From Rhizobium sp. C4 (GTDB taxonomy: Bacteria > Pseudomonadota > Alphaproteobacteria > Rhizobiales > Rhizobiaceae), in NCBI RefSeq assembly GCF_021026315.1, contig NZ_JAJNCX010000010.1:124001-188000 (forward strand): a stretch of 64,000 bases of DNA, in the 5' to 3' direction. The notes below the pieces were generated by a model. That model saw nothing but the letters and a program-made list of their open reading frames with translations. It did not search any database and was not told where the DNA came from. This document shows positions 9,361 through 19,029 of the stretch, piece by piece (position 1 is the first letter of the stretch; each line of letters begins with the position of its first letter). The position numbers and the translations under genes were made by a program.

Positions 9361-9446
9361 TCTCGTCTCCTCGAATCTTCCTTTATCTCTCAGGCAAACG
9401 CGGCGCCTTCAAGGCGAGTTCCGCGTGTATGCTTAGGTCTGCCGTT

Positions 9447-9476
9447 ATCGCAAAACCGCTGCACACTTTTGCGCGA
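9447..9476. repeat. short member of dispersed palindromic repeat
   Basis: The imperfect palindrome with ATCGCAAAA left arm and TTTTGCGCGAT right arm lies between ftsK and lolA. Its core (AAACCGCT...CACTTTT) matches the centre of the longer elements at 17994, 30501, 30558 and 63377. Confidence 0.55.
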
Positions 9477-9484
9477 TCTGCCTG

Positions 9485-12163
9485 TCACACGCCGCCGGTA
9501 ATGTCCGATTCGGTTGGAACGAGGATTTCGCGTTTGCCGGCATGGTTGGCCGGACCGACGATACCTTCCTGTTCCATGCGCTCGATGATCGAGGCAGCGC
9601 GGTTGTAGCCGATGCCGAGACGGCGCTGGATGTAGGACGTCGAGGCCTTGCCGTCGCGCAGAACGACCGCGACTGCCTGATCATAGGGATCATCCGAATC
9701 GGCGAGGTTCGACGTACCGGCTGGGCCGCCACCTTCACCATCGCCGTCTTCGTCGTCCGCCGTGATCGCGTCGAGATATTGCGGCACGCCCTGCGTCTTC
9801 AGATAGGCGACGATGTCTTCGACTTCATGGTCGGACACGAAGGGGCCGTGGACGCGCTGGATGCGTCCGCCGCCGGCCATGTAGAGCATGTCGCCCTGGC
9901 CGAGCAGCTGTTCGGCGCCCTGTTCGCCGAGAATCGTGCGGCTGTCGATCTTCGACGTCACCTGGAAGGAGATGCGGGTGGGGAAGTTGGCCTTGATCGT
10001 ACCGGTGATGACGTCGACCGAGGGGCGCTGCGTTGCCATGATGACATGGATGCCGGCGGCGCGCGCCATCTGGGCCAGACGCTGGACCGCGCCTTCGATA
10101 TCCTTGCCGGCGACCATCATCAGGTCGGCCATTTCGTCGATGATGACGACGATGTAGGGCAGGGGCTTGAGCGCGAATTCTTCCGTCTCGTAGACGGCCT
10201 CGCCGGTTTCGCGGTCAAAGCCGGTCTGTACCGTGCGGGTGATCGCCTCGCCCGAGGCCAGCGCCTGCTCGACGCGGGTGTTGAAGCCGTCGATATTGCG
10301 GACGCCGATCTTCGACATCTTCTTGTAGCGGTCTTCCATCTCGCGCACGGTCCACTTGAGCGCGACGACGGCCTTCTTCGGATCGGTCACGACCGGCGAC
10401 AGCAGATGCGGAATGCCGTCATAGACGGAAAGTTCGAGCATCTTCGGGTCGATCATGATCAGGCGGCACTTTTCCGGCGAGAGCCGATAGAGCAGCGACA
10501 GGATCATGGTGTTGATGGCGACCGACTTGCCCGAGCCGGTGGTACCGGCTACGAGAAGATGCGGCATCTTGGCAAGGTCTGCAATGACCGGCTCGCCGCC
10601 GATCGTCTTGCCGAGGCTGAGCGCCAGCTTGCCCTTGGCGTCGTGGAATTCCTGGTTTTCGATCAGTTCGCGCAGGTAAACCATCTCGCGCTTCTGGTTC
10701 GGCAGTTCGATGCCGATGGCGTTGCGGCCCTGCACCACGGCGACGCGGGCGGCGATCGCGCTCATCGAGCGGGCGATGTCGTCGGCGAGACCGATGACGC
10801 GCGACGATTTGATGCCGGGGGCCGGCTCCAGTTCGTAAAGCGTGACAACCGGGCCCGGACGGACATGGATGATCTCGCCCTTGACGCCGAAGTCGTCGAG
10901 AACGCCTTCGAGCAGGCGGGCATTGTGTTCCAGTGCTTCCGGCGACAGCGTCGAATCGCGGCCGGTCGATTTCGGTTCGGCAAGCAGCTCGGTCGAGGGA
11001 AGGATGAAGCTGTCATTGCTGCTGTGGGCGCGCGGCGTCGGGGCCGGCGCACGCTGGGTGGTGCGCATCGGGGCCGGGCGGGGCGCTTCCGCGGCGGGCT
11101 GGCCCTGCGGGGCTGCGACGCGCTGCGGCTGCGGCGGCATGGAGACGCGCGGGCTTGCGGCCGCCGGGCGGCTCTGCGGCACGTCGATATCGAAGGGCGC
11201 GTCGTCGTCCTCGTCGAAATAGGGGTCGGCGGGCGGAGCTGCGATCACGCGGCGCTGAACGGCGGCAGCGTGAACGGGGCGCTCTTCATGCGCAGGCGAA
11301 TAGGGCGCTTCATCGATTTCGGCGGCGTCCGGATCGACGCTGGCATATTCGTCCTCGTTGAAATCGTAGGGCTCTTCGATGTGGCCGCTGCTGCGGCTCG
11401 AGGCCTGGATGCCGAAGATGCGGCGGAAGCGGGCCTGCCAGTTATACCAGTGATGCGCTGCGCCACCGAAGAAGACGGCGATCGGCGAATAGCTTTCGTC
11501 GTCCTCGCCATCGTCGCGGGCGTCCGCCTGGCCCTGAGCGACCGTGCGGGCATTGGAGGCGGCGGAAGACTTCGGAGCGCGTTCCGGCGGATTGCGCAGC
11601 AGGAGCCCACAGGCGATCATCAGCAGCCACGCGGCCGGAACGGCCAGAACGATGCCGAGGATGAGGCCGAAGGTCCCGCTCGGATAGGCGCCCGCGAAAA
11701 GGGCAGGCAGGCGCAGGATGAGATCGCCGGCCACGCCGCCAGCACCGTTGGGAAGCGGCCAGGTGATCGGGGGCGGCACGCAGCCGACGGCTGCGGCGGC
11801 CAGAACCGATCCGCCGAACCAGGCGGCAAAGCGCTGCGCCACCCGGTTGATTCGGCGGTGGAACATCAGCGCGATGGCAAGGCAGAGCGGCGGCAGCAGC
11901 GAAATGACGCTGGCGAGGCCAAAGAACTGCATGATGATGTCGGCAAAGACCGCGCCCGGATAGCCGAGAATGTTGGTCGCCGGCCTGCCTGTCGCAAAGC
12001 TCAGGCTTGGATCGGTGACGTTCCATGTCGACATGGCGGCCACGCCCAGCGCCAGCAGTGCGAAAAGCGCAATGCCGGCGGCAAGGCCTGCCTGCCTGAT
12101 GATGAAGGTTGAAAGCGCAAAGCCCTGGGGCCTGCCATCCAGCGCTACCGTCGTCCGTGCCAT
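9485..12163 (-). CDS. ftsK: DNA translocase FtsK
   Basis: Septal DNA pump that clears chromosomes from the closing division plane and activates XerCD. 892 residues: four hydrophobic segments within about residues 20-190, a proline/glutamine/acid-rich linker to about residue 400, then the motor. The motor has Walker [13 protein letters not shown] near residue 540, Walker [12 protein letters not shown] and the RecA-like block [13 protein letters not shown]. The C-terminal gamma winged helix ([21 protein letters not shown]) recognises oriented DNA sites. A perfect CtrA box lies about 90 bp upstream and a GANTC site 2 bp before the ATG, suggesting cell-cycle control. First gene of a likely ftsK-lolA unit. 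Confidence 0.97.
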   Translation of the reverse strand: MARTTVALDGRPQGFALSTFIIRQAGLAAGIALFALLALGVAAMSTWNVTDPSLSFATGRPATNILGYPGAVFADIIMQFFGLASVISLLPPLCLAIALMFHRRINRVAQRFAAWFGGSVLAAAAVGCVPPPITWPLPNGAGGVAGDLILRLPALFAGAYPSGTFGLILGIVLAVPAAWLLMIACGLLLRNPPERAPKSSAASNARTVAQGQADARDDGEDDESYSPIAVFFGGAAHHWYNWQARFRRIFGIQASSRSSGHIEEPYDFNEDEYASVDPDAAEIDEAPYSPAHEERPVHAAAVQRRVIAAPPADPYFDEDDDAPFDIDVPQSRPAAASPRVSMPPQPQRVAAPQGQPAAEAPRPAPMRTTQRAPAPTPRAHSSNDSFILPSTELLAEPKSTGRDSTLSPEALEHNARLLEGVLDDFGVKGEIIHVRPGPVVTLYELEPAPGIKSSRVIGLADDIARSMSAIAARVAVVQGRNAIGIELPNQKREMVYLRELIENQEFHDAKGKLALSLGKTIGGEPVIADLAKMPHLLVAGTTGSGKSVAINTMILSLLYRLSPEKCRLIMIDPKMLELSVYDGIPHLLSPVVTDPKKAVVALKWTVREMEDRYKKMSKIGVRNIDGFNTRVEQALASGEAITRTVQTGFDRETGEAVYETEEFALKPLPYIVVIIDEMADLMMVAGKDIEGAVQRLAQMARAAGIHVIMATQRPSVDVITGTIKANFPTRISFQVTSKIDSRTILGEQGAEQLLGQGDMLYMAGGGRIQRVHGPFVSDHEVEDIVAYLKTQGVPQYLDAITADDEDGDGEGGGPAGTSNLADSDDPYDQAVAVVLRDGKASTSYIQRRLGIGYNRAASIIERMEQEGIVGPANHAGKREILVPTESDITGGV

Positions 12164-12248
12164 GGAATCCAGCTCGTTTACTCAAATCACGATCAGGCAC
12201 CGCCGGTCGCAGCGATGCCATGTTGAGCCGACGTTAGCAGGCGGAGAG

Positions 12249-12263
12249 TTAAAGCCCCTTTAA
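12249..12263 (-). promoter_or_regulatory. CtrA-binding box upstream of ftsK
   Basis: The sequence is TTAA-N7-TTAA exactly (TTAAAGCCCCTTTAA), followed by CC as in the extended consensus, 86-100 bp upstream of the ftsK ATG. A GAATC methylation site is at 12165-12169. The motif matches the known alphaproteobacterial CtrA consensus; binding is inferred. Confidence 0.7.
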
Positions 12264-12315
12264 CCATCCGCCTTCAGAAACTGTTTTCCTTTCGAAAGAG
12301 CGTGGCACCGAAAGA

Positions 12316-13539
12316 TCAGCGGATTTCGGCTTCCGGCGACGAACCGATCTTGTGGATCGACAGGTCCGCGCCGCGATATTCCTGTTCCTCATCAAGGCGG
12401 ATGCCGATCGTGGATTTCAGCACGCCATAGACCGCAAAGCCGGCGACGGCGCCGAAGGCTGCGACAGCGAGAGAGCCTGCGACTTGCGCCACGAGCGAAA
12501 CGCCACCCATGCCGCCGAGACGTTCGAGCCCGAAGATCCCGCAGGCGATGCCGCCCCACAGGCCGCAAAGTCCGTGCAGAGGCCAGACGCCCAGAACGTC
12601 GTCGATCCGCAGCCGTTCCTGGCAGATATGGAAGCCGCGCACGAAGATGATGCCGGCGATTGCGCCGGTGACGAGTGCGCCGATCGGATGAAAGACATCG
12701 GAGCCGGCGCAGACCGCGACGAGGCCGGCAAGCGCGCCGTTGTGCACGAAGCCTGGGTCGTTGCGGCCCATGACGGCGGCCGCGATGATGCCGCCGACCA
12801 TGGCCATCAGCGAGTTGATGGCGACAAGACCGGAAACGCTGGTGAGCGATTGCGCGCTCATGACGTTGAAGCCGAACCAGCCGGTGCACAGAAGCCACGA
12901 CCCGAGCGACAGCCAGAGGATCGATGACGGCGGAAAGGGATGCGAGCGGCCGGCGGCGGTGTAGCGGCCCTTGCGGGCGCCAAGCGTGATCACCGCACCG
13001 AGCGCGACCCAGCCGCCGAAGGCGTGAACGACGAGCGAGCCGGCAAAGTCATGCAGCTTGGTGCCGGTCAGTGATTCGATGGTTGCCTGGATGCCGTAAT
13101 TGCCGTTCCAGACCACGCCCTCGACGAGCGGATAGAGGAGGCCGACAAGGGCGAGCGTCGCAATGCTCTGCGGCAGGAACTTCATCCGTTCGGCGATGCC
13201 GCCGGAAATGATCGCCGGCACGGCGGCGGCGAAGGTTGCGAGGAAAAAGAACTTCACCAGCGTCAGCCCCTGCGCGCCGAACAGGGTTCCGCCGGCAAGG
13301 CCGGAAAGCTCATGGGCGCTGACGAAGAAGGAAATGCCATAGGCAATCGGGAAGCCGATGGCGAAATAGGCGAGCGTCGACAAGGCGAAGTCGACAAGGA
13401 TCTTCACGAGCGCATTGACCTGGTTCTTCTGGCGCACCGTGCCTGCTTCCAGGAAGGCAAAGCCGCCGTGCATGGCGAAGACGAGAATGGCGCCCGTCAG
13501 CAGAAAGAAGACGTCGCCGCCGATATGTGTGTGATCCAT
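12316..13539 (-). CDS. ammonium transporter, second Amt paralogue
   Basis: Membrane channel of the Amt/Mep/Rh family, about 11 transmembrane segments over 407 residues. The pore histidines are kept (VVHAFGG and PLHGLCG), as is the aspartate in HDFAGSL, so conduction should be possible. I start at the ATG giving MDHTHIGGD, which has GGCGGA upstream; an upstream in-frame ATG (13579-13581) would add 14 unrelated residues. Unlike the neighbour amtB it has no signal peptide and diverges at HDFAGSLVVHAFGG versus the usual DFAGGTVVHINAG. It lies downstream of glnK-amtB but behind a strong terminator, so it is probably expressed separately. Confidence 0.88.
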   Translation of the reverse strand: MDHTHIGGDVFFLLTGAILVFAMHGGFAFLEAGTVRQKNQVNALVKILVDFALSTLAYFAIGFPIAYGISFFVSAHELSGLAGGTLFGAQGLTLVKFFFLATFAAAVPAIISGGIAERMKFLPQSIATLALVGLLYPLVEGVVWNGNYGIQATIESLTGTKLHDFAGSLVVHAFGGWVALGAVITLGARKGRYTAAGRSHPFPPSSILWLSLGSWLLCTGWFGFNVMSAQSLTSVSGLVAINSLMAMVGGIIAAAVMGRNDPGFVHNGALAGLVAVCAGSDVFHPIGALVTGAIAGIIFVRGFHICQERLRIDDVLGVWPLHGLCGLWGGIACGIFGLERLGGMGGVSLVAQVAGSLAVAAFGAVAGFAVYGVLKSTIGIRLDEEQEYRGADLSIHKIGSSPEAEIR

Positions 13540-13692
13540 GGTATCCGCCCAAATTTTATTCTCTTGTTGCAGCGGATGCAATCAAGATGCATGCCAAATG
13601 GGCAATGCCTGCAAAACAGGCGCCTGCGGTGTTTTTTCTGGCTGCTCCTGGTGATATTTTATGCAGCTTGTGCCGATGGTTTCGGCATGTGC

Positions 13693-13724
13693 AAATAAAA
13701 AAGCCCGGACAGTGAGGCCCGGGC
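13693..13724 (-). terminator. intrinsic terminator of glnK-amtB
   Basis: On the minus strand a GCCCGG/CCGGGC stem (13719-13724 with 13703-13708) is followed by TTTTTTATTT. It isolates the second amt gene from the glnK-amtB transcript. Confidence 0.85.
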
Positions 13725-13794
13725 AAAACGTGCAATCCGAAGATTGCGACGGGATTGAAGGAGCGCGCGGTTCTCGCCGCGCTGCTCGCCGATC

Positions 13795-15159
13795 TTAGTT
13801 GTGGTAGGCAGCTTCGCCGTGGGACGAGAGGTCGAGACCTTCGCGTTCGGCTTCCGGAGCAACCCGCAGGCCGATGATGAGGTCGGTCACCTTGTAGAGG
13901 ATGATCGAGCCGATACCGGTCCATGCAACGGTGGTCAGGACAGCTTCGATCTGAACCCAGACCTGGTGGCCCATGGTCACGCCTTCTGCATAGCCGATGC
14001 CGCCGAGGCTGGCCGATGCGAGAACGCCCGTGCCGATGGCGCCGAACATGCCGCCGATGCCGTGAACGCCGAAGACGTCAGCGGTGTCGTCGTAGCCGAA
14101 CTTGTTCTTCACCACGGAGACGAAGAAGAAGCACAGCGGGGAGACGAGTGCGCCGAGGACGATTGCGCCCATCGGGCCGGCAATGCCGGCTGCCGGCGTG
14201 ACGGCAACCAGACCGGCAACCATGCCGGAGATTGCGCCGAGCATCGAGGCCTTGCCGCGGACGATCTTTTCAACCAGCGACCAGGAGAGCGTTGCAGCAG
14301 CGGTGGCAACGAAGGTGTTGACCGTTGCGAGCATCGCACCGCCCGAAGCTTCGAGGTTGGAGCCGGCGTTGAAGCCGAACCAGCCGAACCAGAGCATGGC
14401 AGCGCCGACCATCGAAAGCGTCAGCGAGTGCGGAGCCATCATGTCCTTGCCGTAGCCAAGACGCTTGCCGACCATGATCGCGCCAACCAAACCGGCAACA
14501 CCGGCGTTGATGTGAACGACCGTGCCGCCGGCGAAGTCAAGTGCGCCGAGCTTGAAGAGAAAACCGTTCGCGTCCCAGACCATGTGAGCGACCGGGAAGT
14601 AGACGAAGGTTGCCCAGAGACCGCAGAAGAGCACGGCAGCGCCGAACTTGATGCGCTCGGCGAAGGCGCCGAGGATGAGGGCGGGCGTGATCGCCGCAAA
14701 CGTCATCTGGAAGAGCATGAAGATCATTTCAGGAATGACGACGCCCTTGGAGAAGGTTGCCGACGTCGTCGACGTGGTCACGCCGGCGAGGAACATCTTG
14801 GCGGTGCCGCCGAAGAAGGCGTTGGTGCCGCCGCCAAAGGCGAACGAATAGCCGTAGATGACCCACAGCAGCATGACGACGCAGCCGACGACCGTCGTCT
14901 GCATCAGAACCGACAGCATGTTCTTGCCGCGGACGAGGCCGCCGTAGAACAGAGCGAGGCCCGGGACGATCATGAACAGAACGAGCAGGGTCGAGATGAA
15001 CATGAAGGCGGTGTCGCCCTTGTTCGGGATCGGGTCAGCGGCGGCAGCAGCTGCTGCTGCAGGCGCGGCAGCGTCCTGCGCAAATGCAACGACGGGCGCG
15101 AGGAGCGCCGCCGCTGCGAGGCCTGCCCGGCCGAGAATGGAAAGCTTCGATGAGGACAT
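13795..15159 (-). CDS. amtB: ammonium transporter AmtB
   Basis: High-affinity ammonium channel of the inner membrane, gated by GlnK. 454 residues: a signal peptide (SILGRAGLAAAALLAPVVAFAQ), an alanine-rich spacer to about residue 42, then eleven membrane helices. The pore motifs are canonical: DFAGGTVVHINAG with the first histidine and DVFGVHGIGG with the second. It follows glnK by 26 bp, the usual partner order, and the transcript ends at the terminator at 13693. Expression under nitrogen limitation is expected from the sigma-54-like promoter upstream of glnK. Confidence 0.96.
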   Translation of the reverse strand: MSSSKLSILGRAGLAAAALLAPVVAFAQDAAAPAAAAAAAADPIPNKGDTAFMFISTLLVLFMIVPGLALFYGGLVRGKNMLSVLMQTTVVGCVVMLLWVIYGYSFAFGGGTNAFFGGTAKMFLAGVTTSTTSATFSKGVVIPEMIFMLFQMTFAAITPALILGAFAERIKFGAAVLFCGLWATFVYFPVAHMVWDANGFLFKLGALDFAGGTVVHINAGVAGLVGAIMVGKRLGYGKDMMAPHSLTLSMVGAAMLWFGWFGFNAGSNLEASGGAMLATVNTFVATAAATLSWSLVEKIVRGKASMLGAISGMVAGLVAVTPAAGIAGPMGAIVLGALVSPLCFFFVSVVKNKFGYDDTADVFGVHGIGGMFGAIGTGVLASASLGGIGYAEGVTMGHQVWVQIEAVLTTVAWTGIGSIILYKVTDLIIGLRVAPEAEREGLDLSSHGEAAYHN

Positions 15160-15185
15160 AGATATTAACTCCCTGAACGCAACGC

Positions 15186-15539
<354 letters not shown>

Positions 15540-15614
15540 TCATGTGTACGCCCCAAAGGAGGGGCAACGCGTCATGCCGCCGGTCGGATATCCGTCCGGG
15601 ACCGCATTGACACA

Positions 15615-15630
15615 TTCAAGGTCCGTGCCA
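15615..15630 (-). promoter_or_regulatory. sigma-54 (RpoN) promoter candidate of glnK-amtB
   Basis: The minus strand reads TGGCACGGACCTTGAA. The -24 GG and the spacing to the -12 region fit RpoN promoters, but the invariant -12 GC is GA. It lies about 90 bp upstream of the glnK ATG. I could not find a convincing NtrC dyad further upstream (15640-15760). Confidence 0.6.
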
Positions 15631-15763
15631 GATTCGAAATTCAGAGGAAGTAGCTGAAATTATTAATGAAAAATGACAGCTTCGGTTCTTGGCCGAAAAT
15701 TGTCGAAAATGTGGAGCTGTTGATCGCTTAAATATTGTGCATATTTTTCAATTTGCCGATATT

Positions 15764-16648
15764 TTAATCAGTTGCACGTTTCCGAATCAAACCTTCCTGT
15801 GCCACCGAAGCGACCAGAACGCCGGAACGATCATAAAGGCTGCCTCGCGTCATGCCGCGCGCACCGGAGGCGCTGGGGCTGTCCTGAACGTAGAGCAGCC
15901 AGTCGTCGAGCGAGAAGTCGCGGTGGAACCACATGGCGTGATCAAGGCTGGCGACCTGAAGCCTGCTGTCGAAGACGGAGGTGCCATGCGCATAGAGCGA
16001 GGTGTCCAGGAGCGTCATGTCGGAGAGGTAGGCGAGGATCGCCGTCCGGAGGCGGCGGTCGTCCGGTGAGGGGCCTGTTGTCCGCACCCAGACATTCTGC
16101 AGCGGTTCGAGCTGCTGGCGGTTGAAATAGTCTTCCGGATAGGCCGGGCAGAATTCGATCGGGCGCGGGCGCAGCCAGTAGCGGCGGATCGCCTCGGGGG
16201 CGTTTTCGACATAGCGCGACACGATGTCGCCCTCGCCGCCCAATTGTTCCGGCGTCGGAACCGGCGGGATCGTCTGCTGGTGTTCGAAGCCTTCTTCGTC
16301 TTCCTGGAAGGAAGCGGAGAGCGAGAATATCGCCTTGCCGTGCTGGATCGCCACGACGCGGCGCGTGGTGAAGCTCTTGCCGTCGCGGATGCGGTCGACC
16401 TCGTAGACGATCGGGATCGACGGATCGCCGGGGCGCATGAAATAGGCGTGCAGCGAGTGCACGAAGCGGGCGTCGTCCACCGTGCGCTGGGCGGCGACGA
16501 GGGCCTGCGCGATCACCTGTCCGCCAAACACGCGCTGCCAGCCGACCTGCGGGCTGGTGCCGCGAAACAGGTTTTCCTCAAGCTTTTCCAGATCAAGCGT
16601 GGCGATCAATTCCTGCATGGGCGAAAAATTGCCTGCTTCGGACGACAT
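15764..16648 (-). CDS. tesB: acyl-CoA thioesterase II
   Basis: Hydrolyses medium- and long-chain acyl-CoA to free acid and CoA. 294 residues, the usual length, made of two hotdog folds in tandem. Conserved features include RVFGGQVIAQALVAA and HSLHAYFMRPGD in the first half, and LATLDHAMWFHR-like (VASLDHAMWFHRDF) with DWLLY in the second, where the catalytic Asp/Gln/Thr group lies. The ATG chosen gives MSSEAGNFSPM; a second ATG ten codons on is possible. Divergent from the flavin hydroxylase gene across a short region with a near-tandem repeat. Confidence 0.94.
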   Translation of the reverse strand: MSSEAGNFSPMQELIATLDLEKLEENLFRGTSPQVGWQRVFGGQVIAQALVAAQRTVDDARFVHSLHAYFMRPGDPSIPIVYEVDRIRDGKSFTTRRVVAIQHGKAIFSLSASFQEDEEGFEHQQTIPPVPTPEQLGGEGDIVSRYVENAPEAIRRYWLRPRPIEFCPAYPEDYFNRQQLEPLQNVWVRTTGPSPDDRRLRTAILAYLSDMTLLDTSLYAHGTSVFDSRLQVASLDHAMWFHRDFSLDDWLLYVQDSPSASGARGMTRGSLYDRSGVLVASVAQEGLIRKRATD

Positions 16649-16659
16649 GTTTGATCCTT

Positions 16660-16694
16660 CTCAATGGTAAGAATGGGCTCAATGGTAGGAATGG
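16660..16694. repeat. near-tandem 17-bp repeat in the tesB/hydroxylase intergenic region
   Basis: CTCAATGGTAAGAATGG (16660-16676) and CTCAATGGTAGGAATGG (16678-16694) differ at one base and repeat with period 18. They lie between two divergent start codons, so an operator role is possible but unproven. Confidence 0.6.
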
Positions 16695-16761
16695 CGTTTT
16701 CCATCCTCTATATAGGTCAGGTAGTTTGCTCAAGGGCAGTCATACAAGCGAGGTTGGTGCG

Positions 16762-17976
16762 ATGATCGATATCTGTATTGCGGGCGGGGGATATGTCGGG
16801 ATTTCGCTCGCGGTCGCCGTGAAGTCGGCAGCACCGCATCTGGATGTGCGCGTCTATGATGCTGCACCCGAAGGGGTGTGGGAAAAGGACGAGCGCGCCT
16901 CGGCGATTGCCGCCGGCGCCAAGCGCCTGCTGACAGTTCTCGGTGCCTGGGACGATATCGCGCCCGAGGCCGAGCCGATCCGCAAGATGATCATCACCGA
17001 TTCGAAGACCGCCGACCCGGTGCGCCCGGTCTTCCTCACCTTTGACGGTGAGGCGGAGGCCGGCGAGCCCTTCGCCTACATGGTTCCGAACCCGGCCATG
17101 GTGCGGTCGCTCCGAAAGCGCGCCGATGCTCTGGGCGTCGAAATCCGCCAGGGCGTTTCGGCCGTCGACTTCAAGACCGGCGATGCCTGGCAGACGATCA
17201 CGCTTTCGAATGGCGAGACGCTTGATGCGCGGCTGCTGGTGGCCTGCGACGGCGTGCGTTCGAAGCTGCGCGACATTGCCGGCATCAAGACCGTGCGTTT
17301 CGATTATGGCCAGTCCGGCATCGTGACGACGATCGAGCATGAGCGGCAGCATGAGGGCATTGCCGAGGAGCATTTCCTGCCCGCCGGCCCGTTCGCGACG
17401 CTGCCGCTCAAGAACAACCGCTCCTCGCTCGTCTGGAACGAGCGGACGGAAGATGCGGATGCGCTTCTGAGGGCCGATGATCTGGTGTTCGAGGAAGAGC
17501 TGGAGCGTCGCTTCGGCCACAAGCTCGGGTCGATCAAGGTCGTCGGCGGCAAGCGGGCCTTCCCGTTTGCGCTGACGCTCGCCCGCGAATTCGTCGCGCC
17601 CCGCTTCGCGCTCGCCGGCGATGCGGCGCATGGCATCCATCCGATCTCCGGCCAGGGGCTCAATCTCGGCTTCAAGGATGTGGCCGCACTTGCCGAGACG
17701 ATTGTCGAGGCAGACCGGCTCGGGCTCGATTTCGGCCAGCTCAACATTCTGGAGCGCTATCAGGAATGGCGGCGGTTCGACACGTTCCGCATGGGCGTGA
17801 CGACCGATGTGCTCAACCGCATGTTCTCCAACGATTTCACGCCGATGCGCATGGCGCGCGATTTCGGGCTGAGCGTTGTCGACCGGCTGCCGGGCCTGAA
17901 GAACTTCTTCATCCGCCAGGCGTCCAACGTCGGCGGTTCGGGCGACCCGAGACTGCTGGGCGGCCAGCCGATCTGA
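16762..17976 (+). CDS. FAD-dependent monooxygenase, UbiH/Coq6 type
   Basis: Aromatic-ring hydroxylase, most likely acting in ubiquinone biosynthesis. 404 residues from the ATG giving MIDICIAGGGYVGISLA; the open frame runs 37 codons further upstream through the repeat region without coding character. The three class-A flavin hydroxylase motifs are present: the GGGYVG dinucleotide fold at residues 7-12, the LLVACDGVRSKLRD (DG) motif, and FALAGDAAHGIHPISGQGLN (GD). The GQGLNLGFKD stretch is typical of UbiH/UbiF/COQ6. Which ring position is hydroxylated cannot be told from sequence. Probably monocistronic. Confidence 0.85.
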   Translation: MIDICIAGGGYVGISLAVAVKSAAPHLDVRVYDAAPEGVWEKDERASAIAAGAKRLLTVLGAWDDIAPEAEPIRKMIITDSKTADPVRPVFLTFDGEAEAGEPFAYMVPNPAMVRSLRKRADALGVEIRQGVSAVDFKTGDAWQTITLSNGETLDARLLVACDGVRSKLRDIAGIKTVRFDYGQSGIVTTIEHERQHEGIAEEHFLPAGPFATLPLKNNRSSLVWNERTEDADALLRADDLVFEEELERRFGHKLGSIKVVGGKRAFPFALTLAREFVAPRFALAGDAAHGIHPISGQGLNLGFKDVAALAETIVEADRLGLDFGQLNILERYQEWRRFDTFRMGVTTDVLNRMFSNDFTPMRMARDFGLSVVDRLPGLKNFFIRQASNVGGSGDPRLLGGQPI

Positions 17977-17993
17977 TCGGCTTCTTGTTTTGC

Positions 17994-18037
17994 GCAATTC
18001 CGGACGCGAAACCGGCGTCCACTTTCGCTGGACTTGC
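17994..18037. repeat. dispersed 44-bp palindromic repeat, copy A
   Basis: An imperfect palindrome beginning GCAATTCCGG and ending GGACTTGC, with core GAAACCGG...CCACTTTCGC. It lies just downstream of the hydroxylase gene. Related copies are at 30501, 30558 and 63377. Confidence 0.75.
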
Positions 18038-18042
18038 TCGGC

Positions 18043-18231
18043 TCAGTCCTCGATCTTGCGGGCTTCCGACATCAGCATGATCGGAATGCCGTCGCGCACG
18101 GGATAGGCGAGCTTTGCCTTTTCCGAAATGAGTTCGTTGCGCTCGGCGTCAAAACTCAGCCGCCCCTTGGTCAGCGGGCAGACGAGCAGTTCCAGCATTT
18201 TCGGATCGATACCGCTGGTGCGTGCGCTCAT
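18043..18231 (-). CDS. Trm112-family small protein
   Basis: A 62-residue protein of the Trm112/YcaR family, related to the zinc-ribbon activators of methyltransferases in eukaryotes and of unclear role in bacteria. The hallmark [13 protein letters not shown] and the C-terminal [11 protein letters not shown] are both present. Only one of the usual four cysteines remains (CPLTKG), so zinc binding is unlikely. I start at the ATG 10 bp after the Lon-N stop codon; the longer open frame reads through the neighbouring gene. Last gene of the cnoX / Lon-N / Trm112 cluster. Confidence 0.85.
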   Translation of the reverse strand: MSARTSGIDPKMLELLVCPLTKGRLSFDAERNELISEKAKLAYPVRDGIPIMLMSEARKIED

Positions 18232-18241
18232 GGGCGGCCTC

Positions 18242-18910
18242 TTACTGCAAGGTGCTTCCGCCACCATCCGAGCCGGCCTTGGCCAGGGCAATCTCGGTGA
18301 TGGCAATCAGCGTTTCGGCACGCGTCTTCAGGTCCGGGGCTTCGAGCAGCGCCTGCTTTTCCGCCGGGCCATAGGGCGACATCATCGACATGGAATTGAC
18401 CAGCGTGGCATTGCTGGCGCGGGAGATGTTGTCCCAGTCGGCTTCCAGGCTGTTGGCGTCGAGATAGTCGCGGAAGGCCTGCAGCAGGCCCTTGCGATCG
18501 ACGCTTTCCTCGTTCACCGGCTCGAGGTCGGTGAGGAAGGGCGCAAGCTTGACCTGCCGGTAGGGTGTCGTGACGGACAGTTCCTCCAGCACGCGGAAGC
18601 GTGTCACGCCGGTCAGCGACAGGATATAGCGCCCGTCGCCGGTCTCGCCGAAGGAGGTGATGCGGCCGATGCAGCCCACCTTGGCGAGCGGCGGCTTCGG
18701 ATCGGCGGCGGCCGCGTCGAGTGCGGGCTGGATCATGCCGATCAGCCGGCTTCCAGAAATCGCATCGTCGAACATCGCCAGATAGCGCGGCTCGAAGATG
18801 TTGAGCGGCAATTGCGCGCCGGGCAGAAGCAGCGCACCGGCGAGCGGAAACACGGCCAGCGTTCTCGGAAGATCGTTTTCGGTCAGATAGCGTGCGTTAC
18901 CGACTTGCAT
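18242..18910 (-). CDS. Lon N-terminal (LON substrate-binding) domain protein
   Basis: A stand-alone PUA-like LON domain protein of 222 residues without ATPase or protease domains. Motifs include [26 protein letters not shown] (start of the domain) and GCIGRI / [15 protein letters not shown]. Function is not established; a role in substrate recognition or stress is assumed from the Lon domain. The ATG (MQVGNARYL) is preferred over a GTG two codons upstream because AAAGGAG sits 6 bases before the ATG and would overlap the GTG. It is 119 bp after cnoX and 10 bp before the Trm112-like gene. Confidence 0.87.
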   Translation of the reverse strand: MQVGNARYLTENDLPRTLAVFPLAGALLLPGAQLPLNIFEPRYLAMFDDAISGSRLIGMIQPALDAAAADPKPPLAKVGCIGRITSFGETGDGRYILSLTGVTRFRVLEELSVTTPYRQVKLAPFLTDLEPVNEESVDRKGLLQAFRDYLDANSLEADWDNISRASNATLVNSMSMMSPYGPAEKQALLEAPDLKTRAETLIAITEIALAKAGSDGGGSTLQ

Positions 18911-19029
18911 CGTCACTCCTTTGAGCCTGCCGGCTCGTCATCGATCCAGGCAGGCTCTGCGCTTCTTTGCTCGCGTCTGTCTTGCGGCGGGACCAGCGTC
19001 CCTTTGCTTCGGACAAACGCCGGGCGGGA

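Noticed and set aside
9542-12112. 856-codon plus-strand open frame
   Set aside because: Antisense to ftsK, which has full motor motifs; the frame is a GC-rich shadow without domains.
15640-15763. NtrC-binding dyad upstream of the glnK promoter
   Set aside because: Only isolated TGCA-type half-sites (for example GTGCATATTT) were found; no symmetrical site.
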